Assembly: GCA_017470985.1 (NCBI GenBank)
Contig: JAFUXA010000012.1
Location: 62,001 to 126,000 of the forward strand
Reading direction: 5' to 3'
Length of the DNA: 64,000 bases
From: Lachnospiraceae bacterium
Lineage (GTDB): Bacteria > Bacillota > Clostridia > Lachnospirales > Lachnospiraceae
Position 1 is the stretch's first letter, and every line of letters begins with the position of its first letter. A model generated the notes under the pieces. That model searched no databases and was not told the origin of the DNA. It saw only the letters and a program-made list of their open reading frames with translations. Made by a program: the position numbers and the translations under genes. Positions 36,165-44,092 of the stretch are shown here, piece by piece.

Positions 36165-37520
36165 ATGGGAAGTTATAAGAAGGATATTTTCTTGATGATT
36201 CCACTGGCTGATAACAAGAATAATTGGCGATTGGATGAGATATTAAAACAGGCAAAGAAGAATAAGCGTGAGGGTTATGATTGGATTAAACAGCATGATG
36301 AGTTTGCAGCCACTTTAATGACTAAGTTGGAAGAAAATTTCCAGTATGAGTGCCGAAATGTAGTTGCAGATGAATTGGAAATGGCATACCTGGGTTCCTA
36401 TGAATTTATCCATTCAACTGATGATTATCCGGATGCAGGGGAAGAGCCGGAGTGCATCGGATTTGAGAAATGTCATATGATTCTCACTCTCCATGAGCCT
36501 ACGCATATATATGTGTTGACATTGGTTTTGCCGGATTGTAAATATGATGCAACACAGGTGCTTGATCAGATGAGTCATGAGAGCATGTGGATTAAGATGC
36601 CTGAGGACGCAAAGGGATTCCTGGTGAAAGAGAATCGTGAGAAGCTTCTTTATAATAATTACCTTGATATTTATAAATTCCTAAAATATAAATATGGTTT
36701 GTTGAAGTGTGGTGAGGCCAAGGCATTTGTTTTGTTATCAGACAGACCGGAGGAACAAGAATTCAAATGTATGATGGCTGGGGAGACCTATAACAGCATA
36801 CACCAGGCATTTCATGTTGACAGTGAGAACTTGAAAACCATATGTGAAACAGACTATGCGCAGTATGATTATTATGAAGTATATATGTCGGAGACTGTAG
36901 TGGCTTGCGTTATGAAATCTTTTAACGATGATGTTGAGGGAAGAAATGATTTGACAGCTACATATGCATTTATAATGGTGCTTGTCATGTTCCAAAATAC
37001 TTCTATTGTAAAGGTAAATATGCAGATAACCAATGCATTGGCAAATGATGGTGATATATCTCATGAACAGATATTGTCGCTGTATAGAAATTTTGGAAAG
37101 ACTGTTAGATTTTGGGAAAAGCATAATTTTAAATATTGGGGAACTCAGCAGGAGGCCATGCAGATTATCAAAGCTTTCGGTAATGAGGAACTGCAAGAGA
37201 CTTATCTGGAACATCAGAGCTTCTTAGAGCATATCGTGGAGTTGAAGAGTGCTCGCGTGTCAGAGAGAAATGGAAATATATTAAGCATTGTGGCTACAAT
37301 ATTGGCGATTATTCAGGTACAGGCTTTTGTGGTGGAGATGCTGGAGCATTTCTACGGATTTGTTGGAATAAATGCGGATTATGCCAATACCACATTTTCC
37401 ACATTGATTATCTGCGGCACCATATCATTTGTACTTGTGGTGATATTGCTTAAGTATATGAGAGATAAAACCAGAAAAGGATCTATGCATATAAAGGAAC
37501 TGAGAGATGAAGAAGAGTAA
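36165..37520 (+). CDS. uncharacterised protein with two C-terminal membrane helices
   Basis: Not recognised. It has 451 residues. A large soluble N-terminal part (1-375) with mixed alpha/beta character and a probable long helix near 330-375 leads into two transmembrane helices (about 378-398 and 416-440), with a charged C-terminus. This outline (soluble domain, long helix, two terminal helices) resembles CorA-like channels, but there is no GMN motif. Its last 14 bases overlap the ThiT-like gene, so the two are tightly coupled. Confidence 0.6.
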   Translation: MGSYKKDIFLMIPLADNKNNWRLDEILKQAKKNKREGYDWIKQHDEFAATLMTKLEENFQYECRNVVADELEMAYLGSYEFIHSTDDYPDAGEEPECIGFEKCHMILTLHEPTHIYVLTLVLPDCKYDATQVLDQMSHESMWIKMPEDAKGFLVKENREKLLYNNYLDIYKFLKYKYGLLKCGEAKAFVLLSDRPEEQEFKCMMAGETYNSIHQAFHVDSENLKTICETDYAQYDYYEVYMSETVVACVMKSFNDDVEGRNDLTATYAFIMVLVMFQNTSIVKVNMQITNALANDGDISHEQILSLYRNFGKTVRFWEKHNFKYWGTQQEAMQIIKAFGNEELQETYLEHQSFLEHIVELKSARVSERNGNILSIVATILAIIQVQAFVVEMLEHFYGFVGINADYANTTFSTLIICGTISFVLVVILLKYMRDKTRKGSMHIKELRDEEE

Positions 37521-38151
37521 GAACATATTTTGGAATAATAGAATATTGTGGACATTGATATTGCTTGCCCTTGCTACCGGATTATCCTGCATCAAGGTAA
37601 TAGTGTTGCCACAAGGAGGGTGCGTGACATATTTTGGTTTGTTGGCATTGTGGCTTATAACATTTGTATGTGGCCCAAAGTATGGTATTGCTTCATCTGT
37701 TATATTTGGTTTTATCCGACTTGGGTTAAATATCCTGACAGGTGAGTATGTAAATCCGGCAATAGGTTCAATTGTGTTAGAGTATCCAATTGCCCATTTG
37801 ATGTTCTCACTTGGTGCGATGGTGCATGAACCAAACAATCCTGATGTGATACGTATTGATGAGAATGAGGCAATTCAGGTTGAACCCATGAAATTGAAGT
37901 TGGGATATGTAATGGGGCTGGTTGGTATGTTTGTATGCTACGTAATATCAGCTGAGATATTCTATCCAAATTACAGAGAAGGGTTTGCTGCGAATCTGTG
38001 GTACAACATAGTATATGATGGAAGTTACCTTTTGATAGAAGGGGTATTAACGCTGTTGGTGCTGTGTATACCTCAGGTTGCTGAATCTATATTTTATGTG
38101 AAATATGTGGCAAATAATATAGATGAGGATGATACCTTGGAGTGTTTCTAG
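37507..38151 (+). CDS. ECF transporter S component, ThiT-like
   Basis: Membrane substrate-binding subunit, probably for thiamine, working with a shared ECF module not seen here. It has 214 residues and about six hydrophobic segments. The most telling region is KVIVLPQGGCVTYFGLLALW, which corresponds to the PQGGS-type loop of ThiT, followed by GPKYGIASSVIFGFIRLGL and IVLEYPIAHLMFSLGAMV. A charged insertion (about 115-135) is unusual. No TPP riboswitch is visible upstream, so the ligand could differ. It overlaps the preceding gene by 14 bases. Confidence 0.65.
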   Translation: MKKSKNIFWNNRILWTLILLALATGLSCIKVIVLPQGGCVTYFGLLALWLITFVCGPKYGIASSVIFGFIRLGLNILTGEYVNPAIGSIVLEYPIAHLMFSLGAMVHEPNNPDVIRIDENEAIQVEPMKLKLGYVMGLVGMFVCYVISAEIFYPNYREGFAANLWYNIVYDGSYLLIEGVLTLLVLCIPQVAESIFYVKYVANNIDEDDTLECF

Positions 38152-38215
38152 TTTACTTACTGTTTACACAGGGGTGATATATTTACTTTAATCGATATAG
38201 ATGGAGGGATATATA

Positions 38216-39028
38216 ATGAGTGAAATATGTGTAATAACTGGTGGCGGAAGTGGAATGGGTCTCGCTGCTGCTAAATATATGCCAAAGGATAAAGTGATTG
38301 TAGTATCTGGTAGAACTATGTCAAAGCTGGAAAGAGCTGTTGCAGAGATTGAGGCAAGTGGACATAAGGCCTATGCACATACATGCGATACTTCGGATAG
38401 AAACAGCGTGAGAGAGTTGGCAGAGTTTTGTGCTGGATTAGGCAAGATTACTAATGTGATAAATGCTGCTGGACTGTCTCCGGCAATGGCAAAGCAGGAA
38501 CAGTTAATTCGAGTGAATGCTCTTGGTACAGTTTATGTAAATCAGGAGTTTTCAAAGAAGATGGAAGCAGGTAGCGTGATTTTGGATGTGTCATCTAATT
38601 CAGCATATTTACTCCCTAAATTTCTAATAAATGAGAAACAGTATAAGTTGGCATTGAAGGATGAAGATAAATTTGTCCAGAAGATGATTAAGAAAAGTAA
38701 TTTGGCAAAAACGGATTATAATAAAGCTGGATTTGCATATGCTCTCTCCAAGAATTTTGTCTTGTGGTATGCTCGATATAGTGCGAAGGAGTATGGTAAG
38801 CGAGGAATACGAGTATTGTCTCTAAGTCCGGGATTAATCGCTACGGATATGGGGAATCTGGAATCAGATAATGCTGGAGATATGGTATCTCAAACAGCAG
38901 AGAAGCGAATGGGTAAACCGGAAGAACTGGGATATGCCATTGCTACAGCTGTTGATGAGCGAAATGGATACCTGGCAGGCGTCGATATATTGTGCGATGG
39001 CGGAGCAACAACATTAAAGAAGCTATAA
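38216..39028 (+). CDS. short-chain dehydrogenase/reductase
   Basis: NAD(P)-dependent oxidoreductase of 270 residues. The cofactor motif is TGGGSGMG at the N-terminus; NAAGLSP, DVSSNSAYL (catalytic Ser) and YALSK (catalytic Tyr/Lys) follow, then LSPGLIATDM. GGAGGG lies in front of the ATG at 38216, which decides for this start over the ATG at 38201. A loop of about 40 residues is inserted between the Ser and the Tyr (KFLINEKQYKLALKDEDKF region). The substrate is unknown. Confidence 0.85.
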   Translation: MSEICVITGGGSGMGLAAAKYMPKDKVIVVSGRTMSKLERAVAEIEASGHKAYAHTCDTSDRNSVRELAEFCAGLGKITNVINAAGLSPAMAKQEQLIRVNALGTVYVNQEFSKKMEAGSVILDVSSNSAYLLPKFLINEKQYKLALKDEDKFVQKMIKKSNLAKTDYNKAGFAYALSKNFVLWYARYSAKEYGKRGIRVLSLSPGLIATDMGNLESDNAGDMVSQTAEKRMGKPEELGYAIATAVDERNGYLAGVDILCDGGATTLKKL

Positions 39029-39062
39029 TTTTATAAAAAAGAAATTAAACATGGCAAGGATT

Positions 39063-39101
39063 ACTCTCTTTATTGGAAAACAGTAAAGAGAGTATTTTTT
39101 T
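39063..39101 (+). terminator. intrinsic terminator after the SDR gene
   Basis: ACTCTCTTTA (39063-39072) pairs with TAAAGAGAGT (39084-39093), followed by ATTTTTTT. It marks the left edge of the AT-rich island. Confidence 0.88.
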
Positions 39102-39177
39102 GTTGCGATAAGAAATGCAGTTATTTAAAATATAAGTAACACAGTTAATAATTTATAACGAAAGGAATATGATTATT

Positions 39178-39570
39178 ATGCAAAGACTTACAAAAGCACA
39201 AAGAAAAATTATGGATATTTTATGGAACACAGAGAAGCCATTGTCTTATAGCGAGATATGTGACATTAATTCTGAGTTAAATGTAAATACTGTACAGGCT
39301 GAACTTAGAAGGCTGCTTAAATTTGAATATATCAAGGTTGGAGAAATCGGATATAGCGGAACAGTGTTGTGCAGAAGCTATTTGCCTACAATGACTGCTG
39401 AGGAGTTCCAGACAAGATGCTATATTGATGAGATGGAGAAACTTAATAAGCGTCCAGCTGTTGAACTTGTATGTGGATTGCTTGGAGCAGAAAAGTCAAA
39501 GAAACAGAGATTAAAAGATGTAGCTGAATTAGAAAAGATGCTTGAGGAGTACAAAAAAGAGATTAAATAA
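39178..39570 (+). CDS. BlaI/MecI-family repressor
   Basis: Winged-helix repressor of 130 residues. It begins MQRLTKAQRKIMDILWNTE, the typical BlaI opening, with the recognition region NVNTVQAELRRLLKFEYI. The C-terminal helical part (about 85-130) would form the dimer and the protease-sensitive site. AAAGGA is 11 bases before the ATG at 39178; the ATG at 39169 is too close to it. The stop overlaps the start of the BlaR1-like gene (TAATG), the standard layout of a BlaI/BlaR1 pair. Targets may be the surface genes downstream (inference). Confidence 0.82.
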   Translation: MQRLTKAQRKIMDILWNTEKPLSYSEICDINSELNVNTVQAELRRLLKFEYIKVGEIGYSGTVLCRSYLPTMTAEEFQTRCYIDEMEKLNKRPAVELVCGLLGAEKSKKQRLKDVAELEKMLEEYKKEIK

Positions 39571-40743
39571 TGATTGATTTTACGGTTTCATCAGTTATAA
39601 CAACAATTATAGCGTGTAATTTATTTATTGTATATATATATATATATTGTGTTGAGTAGTACCAAAAAAATAGTTGCTATCGGTTATAATGCAATAATAA
39701 TTTCGATTATATTATTGATTATTCGATTGGCATTTCCGGTTGAGATGCTTAATATTAGTAGAAATGTATATTGGTCATATAATATATCCAAATATTTAGA
39801 TGTAATGTGGAATGAAATTGGCGGTACTAGGATTCGAGTGGCGCATGTTCTATTATTTATATGGATGTTTGGATTTGCAATTAAAAGTGCATATTTAATA
39901 AGAGAGACAGTTCGATTTGATAAGTATATTTGTAAGAATGTAGTTGATGTTACAGCTGACAAAAACGTTAGAAAATGTTTAGAAAAGTATAAGAAGAAAC
40001 GCCTTTTCAGATTGATTGTTTTGAGAACAAATAAGGTAGAAAGTCCTCAGATTGCTGGTTTATTTGTTCAAAAAGTTTTACTACCACAAGATATAGAGCT
40101 CTCAGATGATAATCTTGAATTAATATTAAGGCATGAGATTACCCATTATAATAACTGCGATTTATTGTTAAAATTTTTTGTTGCACTAATGAATTGTATG
40201 TTTTGGTGGAATCCAGTTACTTTGTTAGTTAGAAATGAAACAAATGAAATATTAGAAATTCGGGTTGATCATGAGATCGCGTCAAATAAAGAAACGACTA
40301 TAAAGTATATGGAATTATTGGTAGCTTCTTTAAATGATAAAGCTAATAAAGAAAAAACACCTATTATGACACTTGCATCTAATAAAAGTATTCTGAAGAA
40401 GCGGTTTGAATATATGACTAGTTCGGGGAAAGTCTCGTTTAAAAGGTACTTTTATTTATTAATGACTGTATGTTTTTTTGTATTGTCATATATTTTTATT
40501 TTTGAACCGGACTATGTTGATGAAGATGTTCTTGAAGAAGAGGGTGCTGTATATCTTACACCGGAAAACTCTTACATGATTCATAAATCGGATGGCACAT
40601 ATGATATTTATTATAAGGATGCTTATTTTGGGAGCATTTCACAAATGGATGAATCCTTTGAGCGTATAAATGTTATTAATGAGAGAGATAAATGGTATGA
40701 GTACTTGTTGCCAGATAGTTTGGCAATTAGAGAGGATAAATAA
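39570..40743 (+). CDS. BlaR1-like M56 peptidase, frameshifted in a (TA)8 tract
   Basis: Membrane zinc protease and sensor that normally cleaves its BlaI partner. The coupled ATG at 39570 overlaps the repressor stop and encodes a first helix, but hits TAG at 39657 after 29 codons. The rest of the protein is open in another frame from 39628 to 40743, 371 residues with no ribosome site. Adding one TA to the (TA)8 run at 39631-39646 joins the two into one continuous protein. The body has transmembrane helices, the zinc site HEITH (about 40132), EIRVDHEI, and a last helix near 285-305 followed by a roughly 60-residue outside tail instead of a penicillin-binding domain. It may be phase-variable, decayed, or a sequencing error. 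Confidence 0.7.
39631..39646 (+). repeat. (TA)8 dinucleotide tract inside the BlaR1-like gene
   Basis: Eight uninterrupted TA units lie within codons 21-26 of the coupled frame. Gain of one TA unit, or loss of two, restores the full M56 frame; the present eight give a 29-codon truncated product. Confidence 0.85.
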
Positions 40744-40788
40744 AATAACGACACAATAATGATTGAATCTACAAATTAATAATGTTAC

Positions 40789-40826
40789 AATAATCACGAA
40801 AGGTTCTTTCGTGATTATTTTATTTT
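40789..40826 (+). terminator. intrinsic terminator after the BlaR1-like gene
   Basis: A perfect 14-bp stem AATAATCACGAAAG (40789-40802) with CTTTCGTGATTATT (40806-40819) and a 3-base loop is followed by TTATTTT. Confidence 0.88.
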
Positions 40827-40888
40827 GGAGAAATTATGAAATAGAATGTGATAAGAATAATTGTGCTCGTGATGAGCGTAGTAATAAT

Positions 40889-41035
40889 ATGAGATATACA
40901 GTTGTAAAACAGCATGATATTACTGATTGTGCTGCAGCCTGTATGGCGATGGTGTGCCTACATTATAAGAAAGAGACGACGATTACCAGTTTGCGAGATA
41001 TTATGGGCACAGATATAAAGGGGAGATTTGTTTAG
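40889..41035 (+). pseudogene. truncated C39 peptidase domain (bacteriocin ABC exporter remnant)
   Basis: Forty-eight residues starting MRYTVVKQHDITDCAAAC match the very N-terminus of the peptidase domain of bacteriocin-processing ABC transporters, including the catalytic Cys14 and the downstream block SLRDIMGTDIKG. The frame stops directly after it, so the catalytic His/Asp, membrane domain and ATPase are missing, and no continuation is seen in the next 160 bases. It is therefore a gene remnant. A longer in-frame reading from 40763 runs through the terminator and is rejected. No good ribosome site is seen. Confidence 0.7.
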
Positions 41036-41202
41036 TGTTTTTTTTGACTGAGCCACCAGATTCTTTTTTTATACGCTTTTCATCTATGAATGATCAGTGT
41101 AAAGATAAGAAGCACACATAGAGAATAAGAGGATGAAGAGACTATGATTGCAACAACGTGGGATGCTGCATTTTAAATAAGTATGTATAAAAAGAGGTGT
41201 AT

Positions 41203-41556
41203 ATGTTAAAAAAACGATTTATCTTGAGCTGCTTCTTATTAGTTATATCAGCGATTATATCGATGTGGTTTTTTAATTTTTCAATAGGGATGTTTTTGAT
41301 GATATATGCCTTAATGGAATTAATAACTGGTTATATAAAAAAACGGCATGGAAATCAGATGAGAGAGCTTAGACTAGAAGGAGTTTTGTTAATCATATCT
41401 TTGATTGGCTTTTGTTTAGTACTGATAGGGCGAATGAATATTCATAAAGATATCTTTATTGTGTTGGGAGCTTTTTTGTTTGCCCCATGTTTTTCCACAT
41501 TATTAATTAAAGATTTTGTGTCATATTTAAACAAGCATAATAAAAAGTATCCTTAG
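41203..41556 (+). CDS. small membrane protein of unknown function
   Basis: Not recognised. It has 117 residues from the ATG at 41203, with AGAGG just upstream; an in-frame GTG at 41197 is less likely. It has four hydrophobic segments (about 5-22, 24-40, 60-78, 84-105) and a basic middle (IKKRHGNQMR). Small four-helix proteins next to bacteriocin remnants are sometimes immunity proteins, but nothing in the sequence proves this. Confidence 0.55.
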   Translation: MLKKRFILSCFLLVISAIISMWFFNFSIGMFLMIYALMELITGYIKKRHGNQMRELRLEGVLLIISLIGFCLVLIGRMNIHKDIFIVLGAFLFAPCFSTLLIKDFVSYLNKHNKKYP

Positions 41557-41600
41557 GATTAGGGCGTATCGTTGAATTATGTGAAAGGAGGATTTTTACA

Positions 41601-41666
41601 ATGAGGAAGACAAGAGAGGAGAGTGTTTTGTTGATTTGGGATTTGTTAGCAGAAATAGTAGTATGA
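41601..41666 (+). CDS. 21-residue small ORF coupled to the next gene
   Basis: The ATG at 41601 follows AAAGGAGG at ideal distance. The frame encodes MRKTREESVLLIWDLLAEIV plus one Val and ends in TGA overlapping the ATG at 41663 (ATGA). The following surface-protein gene has no ribosome site of its own, so this short frame probably loads ribosomes for it by translational coupling. Whether the peptide itself has a role is unknown. Confidence 0.5.
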   Translation: MRKTREESVLLIWDLLAEIVV

Positions 41667-42259
41667 AAAAGAGGCTTATAATAATTGGCATAATAGTATT
41701 TGCATTTGCATTTGGTGCATTGCTTTTAGCTATAAGTTTGCATATTAATCCGCTTCCGCAAAAGAATATTAATAAATATGATATTAAAAATACTTTTAAA
41801 GGGAGTGGCACGCTTGCTATTTTCCCGGATAGGGTTGATGAGAAAGATTGCATTAATTATTACTATTGGGAGAGGGAAGGCATCTTTGACACAGACTATC
41901 AGATTTATCTTGCGTGTAAGTATGATAGCTCAACTTTTGAAAGTGAAGTAAATAGACTAAAAGATATTAAATGTACCTACAAGTCAGAGGAGCATACAAT
42001 AAAATACAACACGGAGGATTATATCTTTGATGCATATGAAACTATTAATAATTGGGATCGAGGATATGAGTATGCATTGATAGATGAAGCAGAGCATATA
42101 ATTTATTATGTTCATTTGGAATTTATTAATAAGGACAGGGTGGTATTTGATCATAGTTTATTGCCAGATAATTATGCGGAGCATGATATGGATTTTATAG
42201 ATGGATATAATATGTATGCTTATAAAATAAGTGAAAGTATGTATCATATTGTGGAATAG
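41663..42259 (+). CDS. membrane-anchored surface protein, paralogue 1
   Basis: Unrecognised family. It has 198 residues: an N-terminal basic start and one hydrophobic helix (about 5-25), then a soluble outside domain. It is a clear paralogue of 42993-43580, sharing IFPD(R/K)V, DYQIYL, CKYD, AYETINNWD, GYEYAL, YYVHLEF and VFDHSLLPD-type blocks across its whole length. The start is set by the ATGA overlap with the 21-residue frame. The domain is rich in Tyr and Asp. No catalytic motif is seen. Confidence 0.65.
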   Translation: MKKRLIIIGIIVFAFAFGALLLAISLHINPLPQKNINKYDIKNTFKGSGTLAIFPDRVDEKDCINYYYWEREGIFDTDYQIYLACKYDSSTFESEVNRLKDIKCTYKSEEHTIKYNTEDYIFDAYETINNWDRGYEYALIDEAEHIIYYVHLEFINKDRVVFDHSLLPDNYAEHDMDFIDGYNMYAYKISESMYHIVE

Positions 42260-42277
42260 AAAAGAGGAGTGGTGAGC

Positions 42278-42961
42278 ATGAAAAAGGAGAGGAAGTTACA
42301 TATTGTAGTGACAATGCTGCTGTGTAGTATAGTTTTGACGGGATGTGCATCAAAGGCTACATCGGATGGTGTATCAGGACTTCGCGGTGAGATTTACTCG
42401 CCAGTTGTATATGATGGAAAGCTGTTTATTGCATCAGACAATGTTATGGATTTTGAATCATTTGATGTTGAACAATATGAACAAGAAGGAAAGTATCGGA
42501 TTTATAGTACATCAAATGGGCAAGTTTTATATCGATACAATGAGAATAATCAATTATATGCGGATTCATCTCTGTTTGAATCGCAGGAGTATAGGCAGAA
42601 TATGCTGAATAAAAAAGATTCTTTTGAGATGATCAAACCCAATATGCTAGGCAGGAGTATGGATAAGCATGCGGATATAATCAAGGAGATCTTGGTGAGT
42701 TTAAATGATATATATCCAGATGTTAAATATTCTGATGAAGAAATAAGAGATGCAGACTCAATTATATATGTATGTGCAAAAAATAGTGGTAATTATGCTA
42801 ATGGCTCTAATTCATCAAATGCTTATGCAGCTGGCTCACTGTATTCTACAGAAATGCCTATGGTTTTATATGCTATTATGCTGAAGGAGAATGGCAAATG
42901 GTATTATGGAGATTTATCAAATGAGTTGGATGAGTCTGTGATTGAGAAATTGAATCTATAA
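42278..42961 (+). CDS. lipoprotein of unknown function
   Basis: Secreted, lipid-anchored protein of 227 residues. The signal peptide ends in a lipobox VLTGC with Cys23. The mature part has no family I recognise; it has a Ser/Asn/Gly-rich stretch (NSGNYANGSNSSNAYAAGS) around 170-190. AGAGGAG lies before the ATG at 42278; the GTG at 42269 overlaps that site. It stands between the two paralogous surface proteins. Confidence 0.65.
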   Translation: MKKERKLHIVVTMLLCSIVLTGCASKATSDGVSGLRGEIYSPVVYDGKLFIASDNVMDFESFDVEQYEQEGKYRIYSTSNGQVLYRYNENNQLYADSSLFESQEYRQNMLNKKDSFEMIKPNMLGRSMDKHADIIKEILVSLNDIYPDVKYSDEEIRDADSIIYVCAKNSGNYANGSNSSNAYAAGSLYSTEMPMVLYAIMLKENGKWYYGDLSNELDESVIEKLNL

Positions 42962-42992
42962 TGTGCTTTATATGAAATTGGGGGATAAACTT

Positions 42993-43580
42993 ATGAAGAA
43001 GAAAATATTTTTGGGGATACTATTGATTGTGCTGGTGCTAGTTGGAGTTGGAGGATATTTTACAATCCATCCTAAAGCAAATACTGATGTTAGCAAGTAT
43101 ATGGACAAATCAGAATTCAGTGGAAACGGTAATTTGCTGATTTTTCCAGACAAAGTGAATGAAGGAGAAGTACTTGATTATTATTATTGGAAAAGAAGTG
43201 GAGTCTTTGATGATGATTATCAGATTTATCTTGTATGTAAATATGATGAGGATAAATTCCACGATGAGGTTAGTCGTTTGACTAATATTTCCGTTACATA
43301 TAAGTCCGACATTCATACAATAAATAGTAATACTACTGATTATAAATTTAATGCATATGAAACTATTAATAATTGGGACTGTGGATATGAATATGCGTTG
43401 GTAGATGAGTCGAATAGAACAATTTATTATGTTCATTTAGAGTTTGTAGATGAAGATGAGGTGATATTTGACCATAGCTTATTACCGGATAGTTACGGAG
43501 CTGAATTAGACAATCCAATGGATGGATATAATATGTATGCATTCCAGGAAGGGGAAGGCGTGTATCATGTTGTGGACTAA
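42993..43580 (+). CDS. membrane-anchored surface protein, paralogue 2
   Basis: Paralogue of 41663-42259, with 195 residues. An N-terminal anchor helix (IFLGILLIVLVLVGVGGYF) is followed by the same outside domain with LLIFPDKV, DDDYQIYLVCKYD, FNAYETINNWD, GYEYALVDE, IYYVHLEFVDEDE and IFDHSLLPDSY. The start at 42993 follows GGGGGA; the upstream in-frame GTG is weaker. By eye well over half of the aligned positions are identical, which suggests a fairly recent local duplication. Confidence 0.65.
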   Translation: MKKKIFLGILLIVLVLVGVGGYFTIHPKANTDVSKYMDKSEFSGNGNLLIFPDKVNEGEVLDYYYWKRSGVFDDDYQIYLVCKYDEDKFHDEVSRLTNISVTYKSDIHTINSNTTDYKFNAYETINNWDCGYEYALVDESNRTIYYVHLEFVDEDEVIFDHSLLPDSYGAELDNPMDGYNMYAFQEGEGVYHVVD

Positions 43581-43597
43581 TTGGAGGAAAGGAATCT

Positions 43598-44020
43598 ATG
43601 ATTGAGTTTAAATGTCAAAAAATTATGTTAAAGCAAGTGGTATCAGTTGCAAGTGGGTTTTTTGCATTTTTGATTTTAGATTACTTAACGAATATTACAG
43701 GAGCATCCTACGGAATTAATTCATTTATATCCTTTGTTATTATGTTTTTGCTACTAGCAATTTGCCCTTATCTATCTTTTTTTAATCAGAAAGTGAAAAT
43801 TGTGCGTGATGAAAGGTTTGTAATTGTTGTAAAAGATAATAAAGAGAGGCGTTATGAACATAATAATGAGGACGAATTGTCAATGCATGATTATAGTATA
43901 TTTGTGAAGGATGTTAAGATTATGCTTAGTCTGCCTGGCAAAAAAATAAGTTTTATATTAAGTCGTGATGAAGGTGATACTGATGGCTTGGTTGATGCAT
44001 GGAAATCCTTAAAACGTTAA
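43598..44020 (+). CDS. small membrane protein of unknown function
   Basis: Not recognised. It has 140 residues: two transmembrane helices (about 10-30 and 40-62) followed by a soluble C-terminal domain of about 75 residues that resembles a small PH-like or YcxB-type domain in outline (VRDERFVIVVKD, then KISFILSRDE). GGAGGAAAGG precedes the ATG. It is the last gene of the accessory island. Confidence 0.5.
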   Translation: MIEFKCQKIMLKQVVSVASGFFAFLILDYLTNITGASYGINSFISFVIMFLLLAICPYLSFFNQKVKIVRDERFVIVVKDNKERRYEHNNEDELSMHDYSIFVKDVKIMLSLPGKKISFILSRDEGDTDGLVDAWKSLKR

Positions 44021-44063
44021 AGCTGACATAATAGTTAAGATTGTTTTACGTATGTAGAAGAAG

Positions 44064-44092
44064 AGGCAGAGTTAAAACTCTGCCTTTTTCTT
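44064..44092 (+). terminator. intrinsic terminator ending the accessory island
   Basis: AGGCAGAGT (44064-44072) pairs with ACTCTGCCT (44077-44085), followed by TTTTTCTTT. It overlaps the last codons of the converging MATE gene. Confidence 0.85.

Noticed and set aside
40763-40888. N-terminal extension of the C39-peptidase fragment
   Set aside because: It reads through a perfect terminator hairpin at 40789-40819 and has no match to the family.
41036-41202. tiny frames (about 10 codons each) after the C39 remnant
   Set aside because: Too short, without similarity; the stretch holds no supported gene.
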